Origin: Flavobacterium sp. YJ01 | GTDB lineage: Bacteria > Bacteroidota > Bacteroidia > Flavobacteriales > Flavobacteriaceae | NCBI RefSeq assembly: GCF_029320955.1 | Contig: NZ_CP119757.1 | Coordinates: 4,216,001-4,280,000, forward strand | DNA: 64,000 nt | Reading direction: 5' to 3' | Shown: one piece after another, positions 46,766 through 55,533 of the stretch | How the letters are laid out: each line of letters opens with the position of its first letter | Numbering within the stretch: position 1 is the first letter of the stretch | Translations under genes and position numbers: made by a program | The notes under the pieces: generated by a model | What the model saw: only the letters and a program-made list of their open reading frames with translations | The model's database searches: none | What the model was told of the DNA's origin: nothing

Positions 46766-48403
46766 ATGAAACAGTATAATCAAAATAAAGTAGGTCTGCT
46801 ATGTGCAGGCTTACTTTTCGCAAGTTCTTTTTTTGTAAGCTGTGATTCTGAAAAATCTGAAAATTCAGGTTCAGAAAATGCTGTAACAGAATTAAATGTA
46901 AGTTTAGATATGAATCTTCAAACTATGGAAAGTTTTGGAGCTTCAGACGCTTGGCAGTGTAATTTTATTGGAAAAAACTGGCCAACTGATAAAAGAAATA
47001 AAATAGCCGATTTATTGTTCAGCCAAGGTTTAGATGCTGACGGAAATCCAAAAGGAATCGGATTATCCTTATGGCGTTTTAATCTTGGAGCAGGAAGTGC
47101 AGAACAAGGTGAAGCTAGTGATATTACAGATGAATGGAGAAGATCGGAATGTTTTACCAGCAATGGAGTTTCGTATGATATGAACAAACAAGCGGGACAG
47201 GTTTGGTTTATGAAAGCGGCAAGAGAACGCGGTGTTGATAAACTTTTGGCTTTTGCAAACAGTGCTCCGGTTTATTTAACCCAAAACGGAAAAGCGCATG
47301 CTTCTATCAAAGAATTTTATAATTTGAAAGATGGAAAAATGACTGATTTAGCTGACTTTTGGACTACATCTTTAGAAAAATTAAAAACAGAACACGGCTT
47401 AACTATCGATTATGTAAGTCCGTTTAACGAACCTCAATATGAATGGGACGGATCTGGGCAAGAAGGTTCTCCAGCAACTAATGCAAACATTTACAGTTTC
47501 GTCAACATTTTATCTCCAAAACTGCAAGCCAAAAATTTACAAGCTAAAATTGTTGTAGGAGAAGCTGGAGCTTATGAACCGCTTTATAAAACAGTTTCTG
47601 GAAAAGAAAGCAGATCAAACCAGATTGATTATTTCTTTGCTGCTAATTCTTCTAAAAATATCGGAAATTTAAGCAATGTAAAAAGAACTATTTCCGGACA
47701 TAGTTACTGGCAAGCTTGGCCGTTAAGCACTTTGGTTTCATCAAGACAAGAAGCAGCTGCGAGAACACAATCTGTTGGCGGATTAAGTCTTTGGTCATCG
47801 GAATATTGTGTTTTAGAAAGTCCGGGAACTGCAGAACTTCCGGGTGGAGCAGGTTCAGGAAGAGATTTAGGAATGTCATTGGCACTTTGGACAGCTCGTA
47901 TTATTAGTACAGATATTGCCATTGGAGGCGTAACTTCTTGGCAATGGTGGACAGCAATTAGCCGTGGCGATTACAAAGATGGATTAATTCATGTGGATGA
48001 TGGAGCAAGCAACGGCGCAGGAAATGCAGATTATTGTAAAAATGATGGATATATTAGAGATTCAAAAACACTTTGGGCTTTAGGAAACTTTTCATTTTTC
48101 GTAAAACCTGGAATGGTTCGAGTTCAAATTCCAAGCATTGACAATACCTCAGAATTAAATAATGTTATGGTTACAGCGTATAAAGATGTAGCAAATAAAA
48201 AGTTAGTTGTGGTTGCAGTTAACATCAGCAAATCAGCGAAAGCTTATAAATTGAATCTTGCTGGCGGAACAGTAACTGATAATAAATTAACACCTTACAT
48301 AACTTCTGAAACACTGAGTTTGAAAAAAGGAATAGCGGTTGATGTTTCTGGTTTTGAAATTCCAGCGAGATCTATAGTAACCTACGTAGGGACGTATAAA
48401 TAA
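46766..48403 (+). CDS. Glycoside hydrolase family 30 lipoprotein
   Basis: A 545-residue GH30-type (beta/alpha)8 barrel with C-terminal beta domain. Catalytic acid/base Glu222 lies in SPFNEPQYEW and nucleophile Glu346 in LWSSEYCVLE. The lipobox VSC (Cys26) is followed by DSEKSE, an acidic run resembling Bacteroidetes surface-export signals, so it probably acts on the cell surface as the first cut. It is the tandem paralogue of the next gene. GH30 includes endo-beta-1,6-galactanases, xylanases and beta-glucosylceramidases; the subfamily cannot be fixed by eye. It directly follows susD. Confidence 0.85.
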   Translation: MKQYNQNKVGLLCAGLLFASSFFVSCDSEKSENSGSENAVTELNVSLDMNLQTMESFGASDAWQCNFIGKNWPTDKRNKIADLLFSQGLDADGNPKGIGLSLWRFNLGAGSAEQGEASDITDEWRRSECFTSNGVSYDMNKQAGQVWFMKAARERGVDKLLAFANSAPVYLTQNGKAHASIKEFYNLKDGKMTDLADFWTTSLEKLKTEHGLTIDYVSPFNEPQYEWDGSGQEGSPATNANIYSFVNILSPKLQAKNLQAKIVVGEAGAYEPLYKTVSGKESRSNQIDYFFAANSSKNIGNLSNVKRTISGHSYWQAWPLSTLVSSRQEAAARTQSVGGLSLWSSEYCVLESPGTAELPGGAGSGRDLGMSLALWTARIISTDIAIGGVTSWQWWTAISRGDYKDGLIHVDDGASNGAGNADYCKNDGYIRDSKTLWALGNFSFFVKPGMVRVQIPSIDNTSELNNVMVTAYKDVANKKLVVVAVNISKSAKAYKLNLAGGTVTDNKLTPYITSETLSLKKGIAVDVSGFEIPARSIVTYVGTYK

Positions 48404-48413
48404 GAATAAAAAA

Positions 48414-48507
48414 TTAACCGCAAAGTCGCAAAGACAAACCGCAAAGTTCGCAAAGCTTAAATTAAACTTTGAGAACCTTGCGAAAAACTTAGCGCCTTTG
48501 CGGTTAA
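48414..48507. repeat. CGCAAAG repeat element with 12-bp terminal inverted repeats
   Basis: The ends TTAACCGCAAAG (48414-48425) and CTTTGCGGTTAA (48496-48507) are perfect inverted repeats. Inside the left half CGCAAAG occurs four times (48419, 48427, 48440 and 48449). The element nearly fills the gap between the two GH30 genes and could form a hairpin in their mRNA. Confidence 0.8.
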
Positions 48508-48525
48508 ATAAAAACAAAAAAATAA

Positions 48526-50109
48526 ATGAGAAAAGTATATCTCTCACTTTTATTGGTAATCAGTTCGCTGTCTTTTGCACAGCGAACGATTACTATCAGC
48601 ACAGATAATGTAGTACAAACCATGGATGGTTTTGGAGGTTCTGATGCTTGGCGAACACAATTTGTAGGTAAGAATTGGCCAGAACAGAAAAAAAATGCCA
48701 TTGCAGATTTACTATTTAGCAAAGAAATCGATGCAAACGGAAATCCAAAAGGAATCGGACTTTCGATCTGGCGATTTAATCTAGGAGCTGGAAGCACGGA
48801 ACAAGGAGAAAACAGTAAAGTTTCTGACGAATGGAGAAGAAGCGAATGTTTTCTAAATGCTGATGGAACTTATGATTTTTCTAAACAAGAAGGTCAGAGA
48901 TGGTTTTTGCAAGCAGCTAAAAAAAGAGGAGTTGAAAAATTTCTTATTTTTACTAATAGTCCACCCGTTTATTTGACAAACAACGGATTGTCTTTCGCTT
49001 CTCAAAAGAATAAACTGAATCTAAAAGATGGCGCAATTCCACAATTTGCCGATTTCTTAGTTCAAAGTATTCAAGGTTTGGAGAAAAAAGAAGGAATTAA
49101 ATTCGACTATGTGAGTCCGATCAACGAACCGCAATGGGAATGGATGCCAAAAAATGGAGATACCAATAGTCAAGAAGGAACTCCAGCAACCAATCAGGAA
49201 ATTTATGATTTAACCAAATCTCTTTCGGAAAAGCTAAAAGCTAAAAAAATGAATACCGAAATCGTCATTGCAGAAGCAGCGCAAATCGATTATTTGTATG
49301 AAAATGTAAATGCTGAAAACCGCGACAATCAGATTGATTTTTTCTTTGGAAAAACAAAAACCAATGTGACGAAATTCTCGAATATAAAAAATGTAATACT
49401 TGGACATAGTTATTTTACAACATGGCCAATTGAAAAGCAGGTTTTAAGCCGAAAATTAATTGCCGCGGAAGTGGAACAAAAGCCAGAATTAAAATATTGG
49501 CAATCTGAATACTGTATTTTAGAAAATCCAGGAGAGAATGAAATTCCGGGAGGATCTGGCGGGGGAAGAGATTTAGGAATGCAGACCGCATTATTCGTCG
49601 CAAGATTAATTCATAATGATATTGCAGTTGCCAATGCCGCTTCATGGCAATGGTGGACTTCGATTACAAGAGTAGATTACAAAGACGGATTAATTTATCT
49701 GGATGACGGAAAAAGCAACGGAGGAACGGAGCCAAATTATGTAAAAAATGATGGTGAATTTCACGATTCAAAACTGCTTTGGGCATTAGGAAATTATTCG
49801 CTTTTTGTTCGTCCGGGAATGCAGCGAGTTGATATTCCAAACCAAAAAGAATTAGACGCAGCAAATGATGTAATGCTGACAGCCTACAAAGATGTTCAAA
49901 ACAAAAAACTGATTGTAGTAGCAGTAAATTGTGGTAAAGAAACTCAGAAATACAAATTTGATCTTTCAAAAGGAACTTTAAAAAACAATGAATTTACGCC
50001 CTACATCACTTCGGATAAATCAAATTTAAAAAAAGGCGAAATTCAAAAAAACAATAATTTAGAAATACCTGCAAGATCTGTGGTGACGTTTGTAGGGGAG
50101 ATGCTTTAG
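48526..50109 (+). CDS. Glycoside hydrolase family 30 protein (second copy)
   Basis: A 527-residue GH30 enzyme clearly homologous along its whole length to the preceding one (shared GKNWP, GNPKGIGLS, WRFNLGAGS, DEWRRSECF, SWQWWT). Acid/base Glu201 is in SPINEPQWEW and nucleophile Glu328 in YWQSEYCILE. Its signal peptide ends SLSFAQ with no lipobox, so it should be periplasmic or secreted, in contrast to the lipoprotein copy. A division of labour, with surface cutting and then periplasmic trimming, is likely. Arose by tandem duplication. Confidence 0.85.
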   Translation: MRKVYLSLLLVISSLSFAQRTITISTDNVVQTMDGFGGSDAWRTQFVGKNWPEQKKNAIADLLFSKEIDANGNPKGIGLSIWRFNLGAGSTEQGENSKVSDEWRRSECFLNADGTYDFSKQEGQRWFLQAAKKRGVEKFLIFTNSPPVYLTNNGLSFASQKNKLNLKDGAIPQFADFLVQSIQGLEKKEGIKFDYVSPINEPQWEWMPKNGDTNSQEGTPATNQEIYDLTKSLSEKLKAKKMNTEIVIAEAAQIDYLYENVNAENRDNQIDFFFGKTKTNVTKFSNIKNVILGHSYFTTWPIEKQVLSRKLIAAEVEQKPELKYWQSEYCILENPGENEIPGGSGGGRDLGMQTALFVARLIHNDIAVANAASWQWWTSITRVDYKDGLIYLDDGKSNGGTEPNYVKNDGEFHDSKLLWALGNYSLFVRPGMQRVDIPNQKELDAANDVMLTAYKDVQNKKLIVVAVNCGKETQKYKFDLSKGTLKNNEFTPYITSDKSNLKKGEIQKNNNLEIPARSVVTFVGEML

Positions 50110-50110
50110 G

Positions 50111-50162
50111 GTTCAGTCGCAGTTTTCAGCCAGCAACTGTAAACTGTGACTTCGACTGAGAA
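50111..50162. repeat. CAGTCGCAGTTT-type imperfect inverted repeat
   Basis: TCAGTCG (50113) pairs with CGACTGA (50153), and CAGTTT (50120) with AAACTG (50141). ACTG units recur with short spacing, and it sits just after the second GH30 stop and before GH2. Similar in design to the other repeat elements in this window. Confidence 0.55.
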
Positions 50163-50210
50163 CTAATTCAAAAATGCAAGAAAAATAAATTAACTAAAAA
50201 ATAGAATATA

Positions 50211-52634
50211 GTGTTAACTAAGAAAATTTTAATCCCCGTTTTACTCTTTTCATGTTTGTCTGCAAGCAGTCAGATTTCGTTTGGAGATTCAAAAAAAATC
50301 AATGATAATTGGAAGTTCAATCTTAAAGATGTTTCCGATGCAAAAAATGCCACTTTTGATGATAACAAATGGCAGAACGTAAATGTACCGCATGATTGGA
50401 GCGTAAAAGGACAATTGAGTCCAACGCTGGCAAGTTGTACAGGATATTTGCCTGGGGGAATTGCTTGGTACAGAAAATCAATCAATATTCCGGAAAGTAA
50501 ATCGGGCGAAAAAGTTTATTTATATTTTGAAGGTGTTTACAACAGAAGCGAAGTTTTTATCAACGGAAAATCGTTAGGAAAACGTCCAAACGGATATATT
50601 TCTTTTGCTTACGATGCAACTCCGTTTGTAAAATTCGGTGGCGAAAACACCATTTCTGTTCGCGTAGATCACAGTCAAAGTGCCGATTCAAGATGGTACA
50701 CTGGTTCTGGAATTTACAGAAATGTTTGGTTGGTATATGCAAATCCGGTTCATATTGCGCAATGGGGCATTTACGCTTATCCTGAAGTTAAAAAAGGAAC
50801 AGGAACTCTTAATGTTGAGGTTGATGTAGAAAACGGTTCTTCTTCAAAATCATCTTTGACTGTTGTAAATGAATTGTTTTCAAAAGACGGAAAATCAGTA
50901 GCAAAAACCTCTTCAAAAGTGGAAGTTGCAGCAAAACAAAGCGGAAAAATTTCGACAAAAATCAATGTCAAAAATCCACAATTGTGGGATTTAGACAATC
51001 CGAATTTGTATGAACTGAAAACAACCGTTTTACAAGACGGAAAAGAAATCGATAAAACAGTAACACAAACTGGTTTCAGAAGTTTTACATTCGATCCAAA
51101 CAATGGTTTTGCCCTAAACGGAAAAGGAATGAAAATGAAAGGAGTTTGTTTGCACCACGATGCTGGAGTTTTAGGATCTGCAGTTCCAAGAGAAGTTTGG
51201 AAAACAAGATTGCAAACGCTGAAAGAAATTGGAGTAAATGCCATTCGTACAAGTCATAATCCGCAGGCGCCAGATTTTTATGAGCTTTGCGACGAATTAG
51301 GATTATTGGTTTTAAATGAAGCTTATGACGAATGGGAATTTCCAAAACGTAAATGGTTAGAAGGTTGGAATTATGGAACTCCAGGTTTCCAAGGTTCATT
51401 TGATATTTTTGCCGATTATGCCGAAAAAGATTTAGAAGATTTTGTACGCCGTGACAGAAACCATCTTTCTGTATTCGGATGGAGTATTGGTAACGAGGTA
51501 GATTATCCAAATGATCCATATTCTCACCCTGTTTTAGACAAAGGAAAAGACGGTTTCGGACAAGCGGCTTATGGCGGTTACAAAAAAGATGCGCCAGATG
51601 CCATGCGTCTTGGAGCAATTGCAAAACGTTTGGTTGCTGCAGTAAAAAAATACGACAAATCACGCCCTACAACAGCAGGTTTAGCTGGAGTTGCGATGTC
51701 TAACGAAACAGAATATCCAGGTGCTTTAGACATTACAGGTTACAATTATACGGAAAGCAAATACAAATCAGATCACGAAAAATATCCGAAAAGAGTCATT
51801 TACGGAAGTGAAAATGTTCATGACATGGAACCTTGGTTAGACGTAAAAAACAACAAATTTATTTTTGGTCAGTTTCTTTGGACAGGAATTGATTATTTAG
51901 GAGAATCAGGTAGATGGCCTTCAAGAGGATTTTACTCTGGTTTAGTTGATTTTGCTGGAGTTATCAAACCAAGAGGTTATTTCCGTCAGTCACTTTGGTC
52001 AGATAAACCAATGGCTTACGTTGGAACTTATCCTTTAGTAAATGAAAAAGATATTTCTAAAGACGCTTGGGCAATCTGGAATTACGAAAACGGACAAAAA
52101 ATCCGTGTGGTTTGTTATACCAATGCTGCTAAAGCACGTTTAGAATTGAACGGAAAAGTAGTAGGCGAAACCAAATTATACGACGAAAAAACGGGAATTA
52201 TATATTGGGATATTCCGTTTGCTGCTGGAAAATTAGAAGCAATTGGTTTAGATAAAAACGATAAAGAAGTAAGCCGTTATGCCATAAATTCGACACAACA
52301 ACCAGTTGAATTAACTATTGCTGATAAAAATATCACAATCAGCAAAGATAAAGGAGTTGCTAAAATCATGGTTCAGGTTAAAGACCAAAACGGACTTCCA
52401 GTAATGCTTTCTGATAATGAAGTAACTTGCACAATCAGCGGTCCAGGAACATTATTAGGACTTGAAGCTGGAAACAACAGCGATATGACCGATTATGCAG
52501 ATAACATACAAAGAGTATTTCACGGACACATTGCGGCTTATATTCAAGCAAAAGGAGATTGGGCTGAACCTATAAAAGTTAAATTTACAAGTCAATGGCT
52601 AAAACCAGTTGAGGTAATTATTAATTTGAAGTAA
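50211..52634 (+). CDS. Glycoside hydrolase family 2 protein (beta-galactosidase/glucuronidase type)
   Basis: An 807-residue enzyme: signal peptide (about 1-22), sugar-binding jelly roll (about 25-180; VNVPHDWSV and SRWYTGSGIYRNVWL), Ig-like domain (about 185-290), TIM barrel (about 295-580), and C-terminal DUF4982-like and Ig-like domains. Acid/base Glu429 lies in SIGNEVDYP and nucleophile Glu534 in VIYGSENVHD. The GTG at 50211 is the only start that keeps the signal peptide. It would act in the periplasm, most likely on beta-galactosides or glucuronides released by the GH30 pair. The exact sugar is uncertain. Confidence 0.9.
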   Translation: MLTKKILIPVLLFSCLSASSQISFGDSKKINDNWKFNLKDVSDAKNATFDDNKWQNVNVPHDWSVKGQLSPTLASCTGYLPGGIAWYRKSINIPESKSGEKVYLYFEGVYNRSEVFINGKSLGKRPNGYISFAYDATPFVKFGGENTISVRVDHSQSADSRWYTGSGIYRNVWLVYANPVHIAQWGIYAYPEVKKGTGTLNVEVDVENGSSSKSSLTVVNELFSKDGKSVAKTSSKVEVAAKQSGKISTKINVKNPQLWDLDNPNLYELKTTVLQDGKEIDKTVTQTGFRSFTFDPNNGFALNGKGMKMKGVCLHHDAGVLGSAVPREVWKTRLQTLKEIGVNAIRTSHNPQAPDFYELCDELGLLVLNEAYDEWEFPKRKWLEGWNYGTPGFQGSFDIFADYAEKDLEDFVRRDRNHLSVFGWSIGNEVDYPNDPYSHPVLDKGKDGFGQAAYGGYKKDAPDAMRLGAIAKRLVAAVKKYDKSRPTTAGLAGVAMSNETEYPGALDITGYNYTESKYKSDHEKYPKRVIYGSENVHDMEPWLDVKNNKFIFGQFLWTGIDYLGESGRWPSRGFYSGLVDFAGVIKPRGYFRQSLWSDKPMAYVGTYPLVNEKDISKDAWAIWNYENGQKIRVVCYTNAAKARLELNGKVVGETKLYDEKTGIIYWDIPFAAGKLEAIGLDKNDKEVSRYAINSTQQPVELTIADKNITISKDKGVAKIMVQVKDQNGLPVMLSDNEVTCTISGPGTLLGLEAGNNSDMTDYADNIQRVFHGHIAAYIQAKGDWAEPIKVKFTSQWLKPVEVIINLK

Positions 52635-52695
52635 TAATCAAATACAAGTGTTGTCTCAACGTGACATCTCAATTTTATATATATCATAGATAGAA

Positions 52696-52712
52696 ATGTC
52701 CCATTGGGACAT
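52696..52712. repeat. Perfect palindrome ATGTCCC-ATT-GGGACAT
   Basis: Seven-base arms with a three-base centre, 22 bases before the GH97 start. It could be an operator or a hairpin in the leader; no family of binding site is recognised. Confidence 0.5.
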
Positions 52713-52734
52713 TTTGTCTGTAAAAACATTCGTA

Positions 52735-54648
52735 ATGAAAGCAAAAAGAAACATATTGATTTTAGGGGTATTATTTAATTTCTTTTTTTCAAGCGCACAA
52801 GAACTTGTGTCTCCAAACGAAAAAATTAAAGTAGAACTCCAAGCTGAAAAGGGAAAAATGGATCGGGTTTATTTTAAAATATCATATAAAAATAATGACG
52901 TTTATACCGAAGTTTTGCCATTATCTCAGCTAGGAATTTTACAAAAAAATGAACGTTTTGATAGTTTGGAATTTATTGGAGAATCTAAAATTGTCGAGAT
53001 ACAAGATGATTATCAAATGATTTGTGGCAAACGCGCACATTGCGAAAATTTTGGAAGTGAGAAAAAGTTTAGTTTTAAAAACAAAAATAATCAGAAACTT
53101 GATATTGTTTTTAGAGCTTACAATAATGGTGTTGCGTTTCAGTATGTTTTTCCAAATCAATCAGAAAAGAAAATTAATATAACGGAAGAACTTACAACTT
53201 ATAATATACCAGAAGGAACTTCTAGATGGATTCAACCATTTCAAGTTTCCTATGAAGAGTTTTTTCCGCAAAGCAATACAGGAATCAATCCTCAAAAAAA
53301 TAGCGATTGGGGTTTTCCAGCTTTATATAAGGTAAACGAAAAACCAGTTTGGGTACTTATTTCTGAGGCAGGAATTACAGAAAATCATTGTGCTTCGATG
53401 CTGAATAATTCACAAAAACCATCTGAATACAAAGTAACTTATCCTGCTGTAAGAGATGATTTTAAGCAGATTGGTGTTGTAACCAAATTACCTTGGAGTT
53501 CTCCGTGGCATACGTTTGCAATTGGAAATTTATCAGACATTGCAGAATCAAACTTGGTTACAGATGTTAGTAAACCCAATGAATTAAAAGATACAGATTG
53601 GATAAAACCAGGGGCTGTTTCTTGGATTTATTGGGCGTATAATCATGGCTCAAAAGATTATAAAAAAGTGGTTGAATATGTAGATTTAGCTGTTGAAATG
53701 AAATGGCCTTACGTGTTAATTGACTGGGAATGGGATGTTATGGCAAATGGCGGAAATTTAGAAGATGCATCTAATTATGCTAAAAGTAAAGGAATAAAAC
53801 CACTTATTTGGTACAACTCAGGAACAAGTTGGCTCGAACCAACCCCAGTCGACAGATTGCTTACTGCGGAAAAAAGAAAAAAAGAATTTGAATGGCTTAA
53901 TAAAATTGGCATCTACGGTATAAAAGTTGACTTTTTTGCTGGAGACCAGCAGGATATGATGCAATATTATATTGATATTTTAAAAGATGCTGCAAAATAT
54001 CGTTTATTAGTCAATTTTCATGGAGCAACTGTTCCGCGTGGTTGGGCAAGAACGTATCCAAACTTAATGACAACAGAAGCAGTTTACGGCGCCGAATGGT
54101 ACAATAATAAAGCCGTTTTAACAGATAAAGCCGCTGTTCATAATACAACACTTCCATTTACAAGAAACGTTGTAGGTTCGATGGATTATACGCCTGTCAC
54201 TTTTTCTGATAGCCAACATCCTCATATTACATCTTTTGGACATGAATTAGCTTTATCTGTAGTTTTTGAATCAGGTTTACAGCATTTTGCAGATCGCCCT
54301 TCGGCTTATTATGATTTGCCTACAGCACCAAAAGAGTTCCTCAAAAACTTCCCGACTACTTGGGATGATACAAAATTGATTGATGGATTTCCGGGAGAAA
54401 AAGTAATTATGGCTCGCAAGAAAAATAATCTTTGGTATATTGGAGGTTTAAATGGAAAAGACAGCGCTCAGACTTTAACTCTTAACTTTGATTTTCTAGA
54501 TAATGGAAATTATGAATTACAGTTAATTACAGATGGAAAGGATAGTAAATCTTTAGATTCTAAAATATTGAAAGTTAAAAAAGGAGAAACTATTAAAATT
54601 GATTGTCTTTCCAGAGGTGGTTTTGCAGGTGTGTTAAAAGCGAAATAA
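52735..54648 (+). CDS. Glycoside hydrolase family 97 protein
   Basis: A 637-residue enzyme: signal peptide (about 1-20), N-terminal beta-supersandwich (about 20-280), TIM barrel (about 285-560; SWIYWAYNHGSKDYK, VLIDWEWD, GIKVDFFAGDQQ), C-terminal domain. GH97 contains Ca2+-dependent alpha-glucosidases (inverting) and alpha-galactosidases (retaining). Asp399 in KVDFF is where the retaining group places its nucleophile, which favours an alpha-galactosidase-type mechanism (inference). The ATG at 52735 is preferred to the in-frame 52696 because the signal peptide begins there. It is the last member of the contiguous enzyme set. Confidence 0.88.
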   Translation: MKAKRNILILGVLFNFFFSSAQELVSPNEKIKVELQAEKGKMDRVYFKISYKNNDVYTEVLPLSQLGILQKNERFDSLEFIGESKIVEIQDDYQMICGKRAHCENFGSEKKFSFKNKNNQKLDIVFRAYNNGVAFQYVFPNQSEKKINITEELTTYNIPEGTSRWIQPFQVSYEEFFPQSNTGINPQKNSDWGFPALYKVNEKPVWVLISEAGITENHCASMLNNSQKPSEYKVTYPAVRDDFKQIGVVTKLPWSSPWHTFAIGNLSDIAESNLVTDVSKPNELKDTDWIKPGAVSWIYWAYNHGSKDYKKVVEYVDLAVEMKWPYVLIDWEWDVMANGGNLEDASNYAKSKGIKPLIWYNSGTSWLEPTPVDRLLTAEKRKKEFEWLNKIGIYGIKVDFFAGDQQDMMQYYIDILKDAAKYRLLVNFHGATVPRGWARTYPNLMTTEAVYGAEWYNNKAVLTDKAAVHNTTLPFTRNVVGSMDYTPVTFSDSQHPHITSFGHELALSVVFESGLQHFADRPSAYYDLPTAPKEFLKNFPTTWDDTKLIDGFPGEKVIMARKKNNLWYIGGLNGKDSAQTLTLNFDFLDNGNYELQLITDGKDSKSLDSKILKVKKGETIKIDCLSRGGFAGVLKAK

Positions 54649-54717
54649 TTCTTATTGAAACCCAGAAAAGCGAAATTATTTTAAAAACTGGACTGGCTGT
54701 AAGTTATTGTTCTTGAG

Positions 54718-54725
54718 TAATTTTG
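54718..54725 (+). promoter_or_regulatory. Putative -7 element for the thioredoxin-fold gene
   Basis: TAATTTTG fits TAnnTTTG and lies 33 bases before the ATG at 54759. No clear -33 element at normal distance. Confidence 0.35.
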
Positions 54726-54758
54726 AATAGTAAATTTTAGGATCAAAAAATTTTAATC

Positions 54759-55376
54759 ATGTCAAAATTTCATCTCAATATCAAAGAATTAGTTCAAGGA
54801 GAATTTAAAATAAACAAAGTAAACTTAGCTTTTGTTTTTCAGGTAAATTGTCCCGGTTGTTTTATCTACGGAATTCCTATTGTGAACGAGCTTTACAGAT
54901 CATTTGGTGATAAAGTTGGTTTTATTGGAATAGCTACTGCTTTTGAGGATTTTGAATACAATAATGAGGAAAGTTTAAAATTACTGCTGGAAAAAGGAGC
55001 ATTAGTTGGCGAAACAAAAAAATATTACACGACAAACTATGGAATTTCGAACTACGGGGAAATGCTGAATTTTCCAGTCGCTTTTGATAGTTTGGTTTCT
55101 TCTCAAGAGTTTATTAATTCGGGTAAAGTCGAATTAATTTGTGACGCCATTCCTAATTTTGAAAATTTTCGTGAAAAGGAAAAAGAAATTGTAGTGCAAA
55201 AAGTAAAAGAATATTATTCTCAGATGCCTTTATTAGCAGAAACTTTTACACTTAATCAATTAAAAGGTACGCCTTCATTTATTATTTTTGATGACAATTA
55301 TACTGTTTTGGGAAATTATTTTGGTCATCAAAATTTAGAAATCTTAAAAACTAAAATAGAAGATTTATTGGGTTAG
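54759..55376 (+). CDS. Thioredoxin-fold protein (TlpA/redoxin-like)
   Basis: A 205-residue soluble protein with a thioredoxin fold: strand LAFVFQV, CxxC motif in VNCPGCFIYG (about residues 33-38), then a cis-proline loop GTPSFIIFDDNY near residue 170. There is no signal peptide, so it is cytoplasmic, which is unusual for TlpA-like proteins. An insertion between the two motifs (about 50-160) is longer than in plain thioredoxin. Probably a disulfide reductase or peroxidase-like helper. Separate from the glycan enzymes by 110 bases and its own promoter-like element. Confidence 0.75.
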   Translation: MSKFHLNIKELVQGEFKINKVNLAFVFQVNCPGCFIYGIPIVNELYRSFGDKVGFIGIATAFEDFEYNNEESLKLLLEKGALVGETKKYYTTNYGISNYGEMLNFPVAFDSLVSSQEFINSGKVELICDAIPNFENFREKEKEIVVQKVKEYYSQMPLLAETFTLNQLKGTPSFIIFDDNYTVLGNYFGHQNLEILKTKIEDLLG

Positions 55377-55510
55377 TTTAAACTTTTCTATGTTGCGAAA
55401 TTTTTCTGTTTCTTAATAAACATTGTAATTCATCATTGAACAATCTTTTTTTTAAGTTTTAAGAAATAGATAGAAATAAAAAAAATAAAAATATTACTAG
55501 TATTTTTCGT

Positions 55511-55533
55511 ACTACAAAATATATATTTGTAGT
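55511..55533 (+). promoter_or_regulatory. Palindrome over a leaderless promoter
   Basis: ACTACAAA (55511-55518) and TTTGTAGT (55526-55533) form perfect 8-base arms with a 7-base AT centre. A TATATTTG -7 element (55522-55529) lies within the right half, and the ATG of the CPBP gene follows at 55534, so transcription should begin at or next to the start codon. A repressor bound here would block the promoter. Confidence 0.5.

Noticed and set aside
48414..48507. Insertion sequence remnant
   Set aside because: It has terminal inverted repeats but no transposase trace and is too short; it fits the family of noncoding repeat elements in this window.
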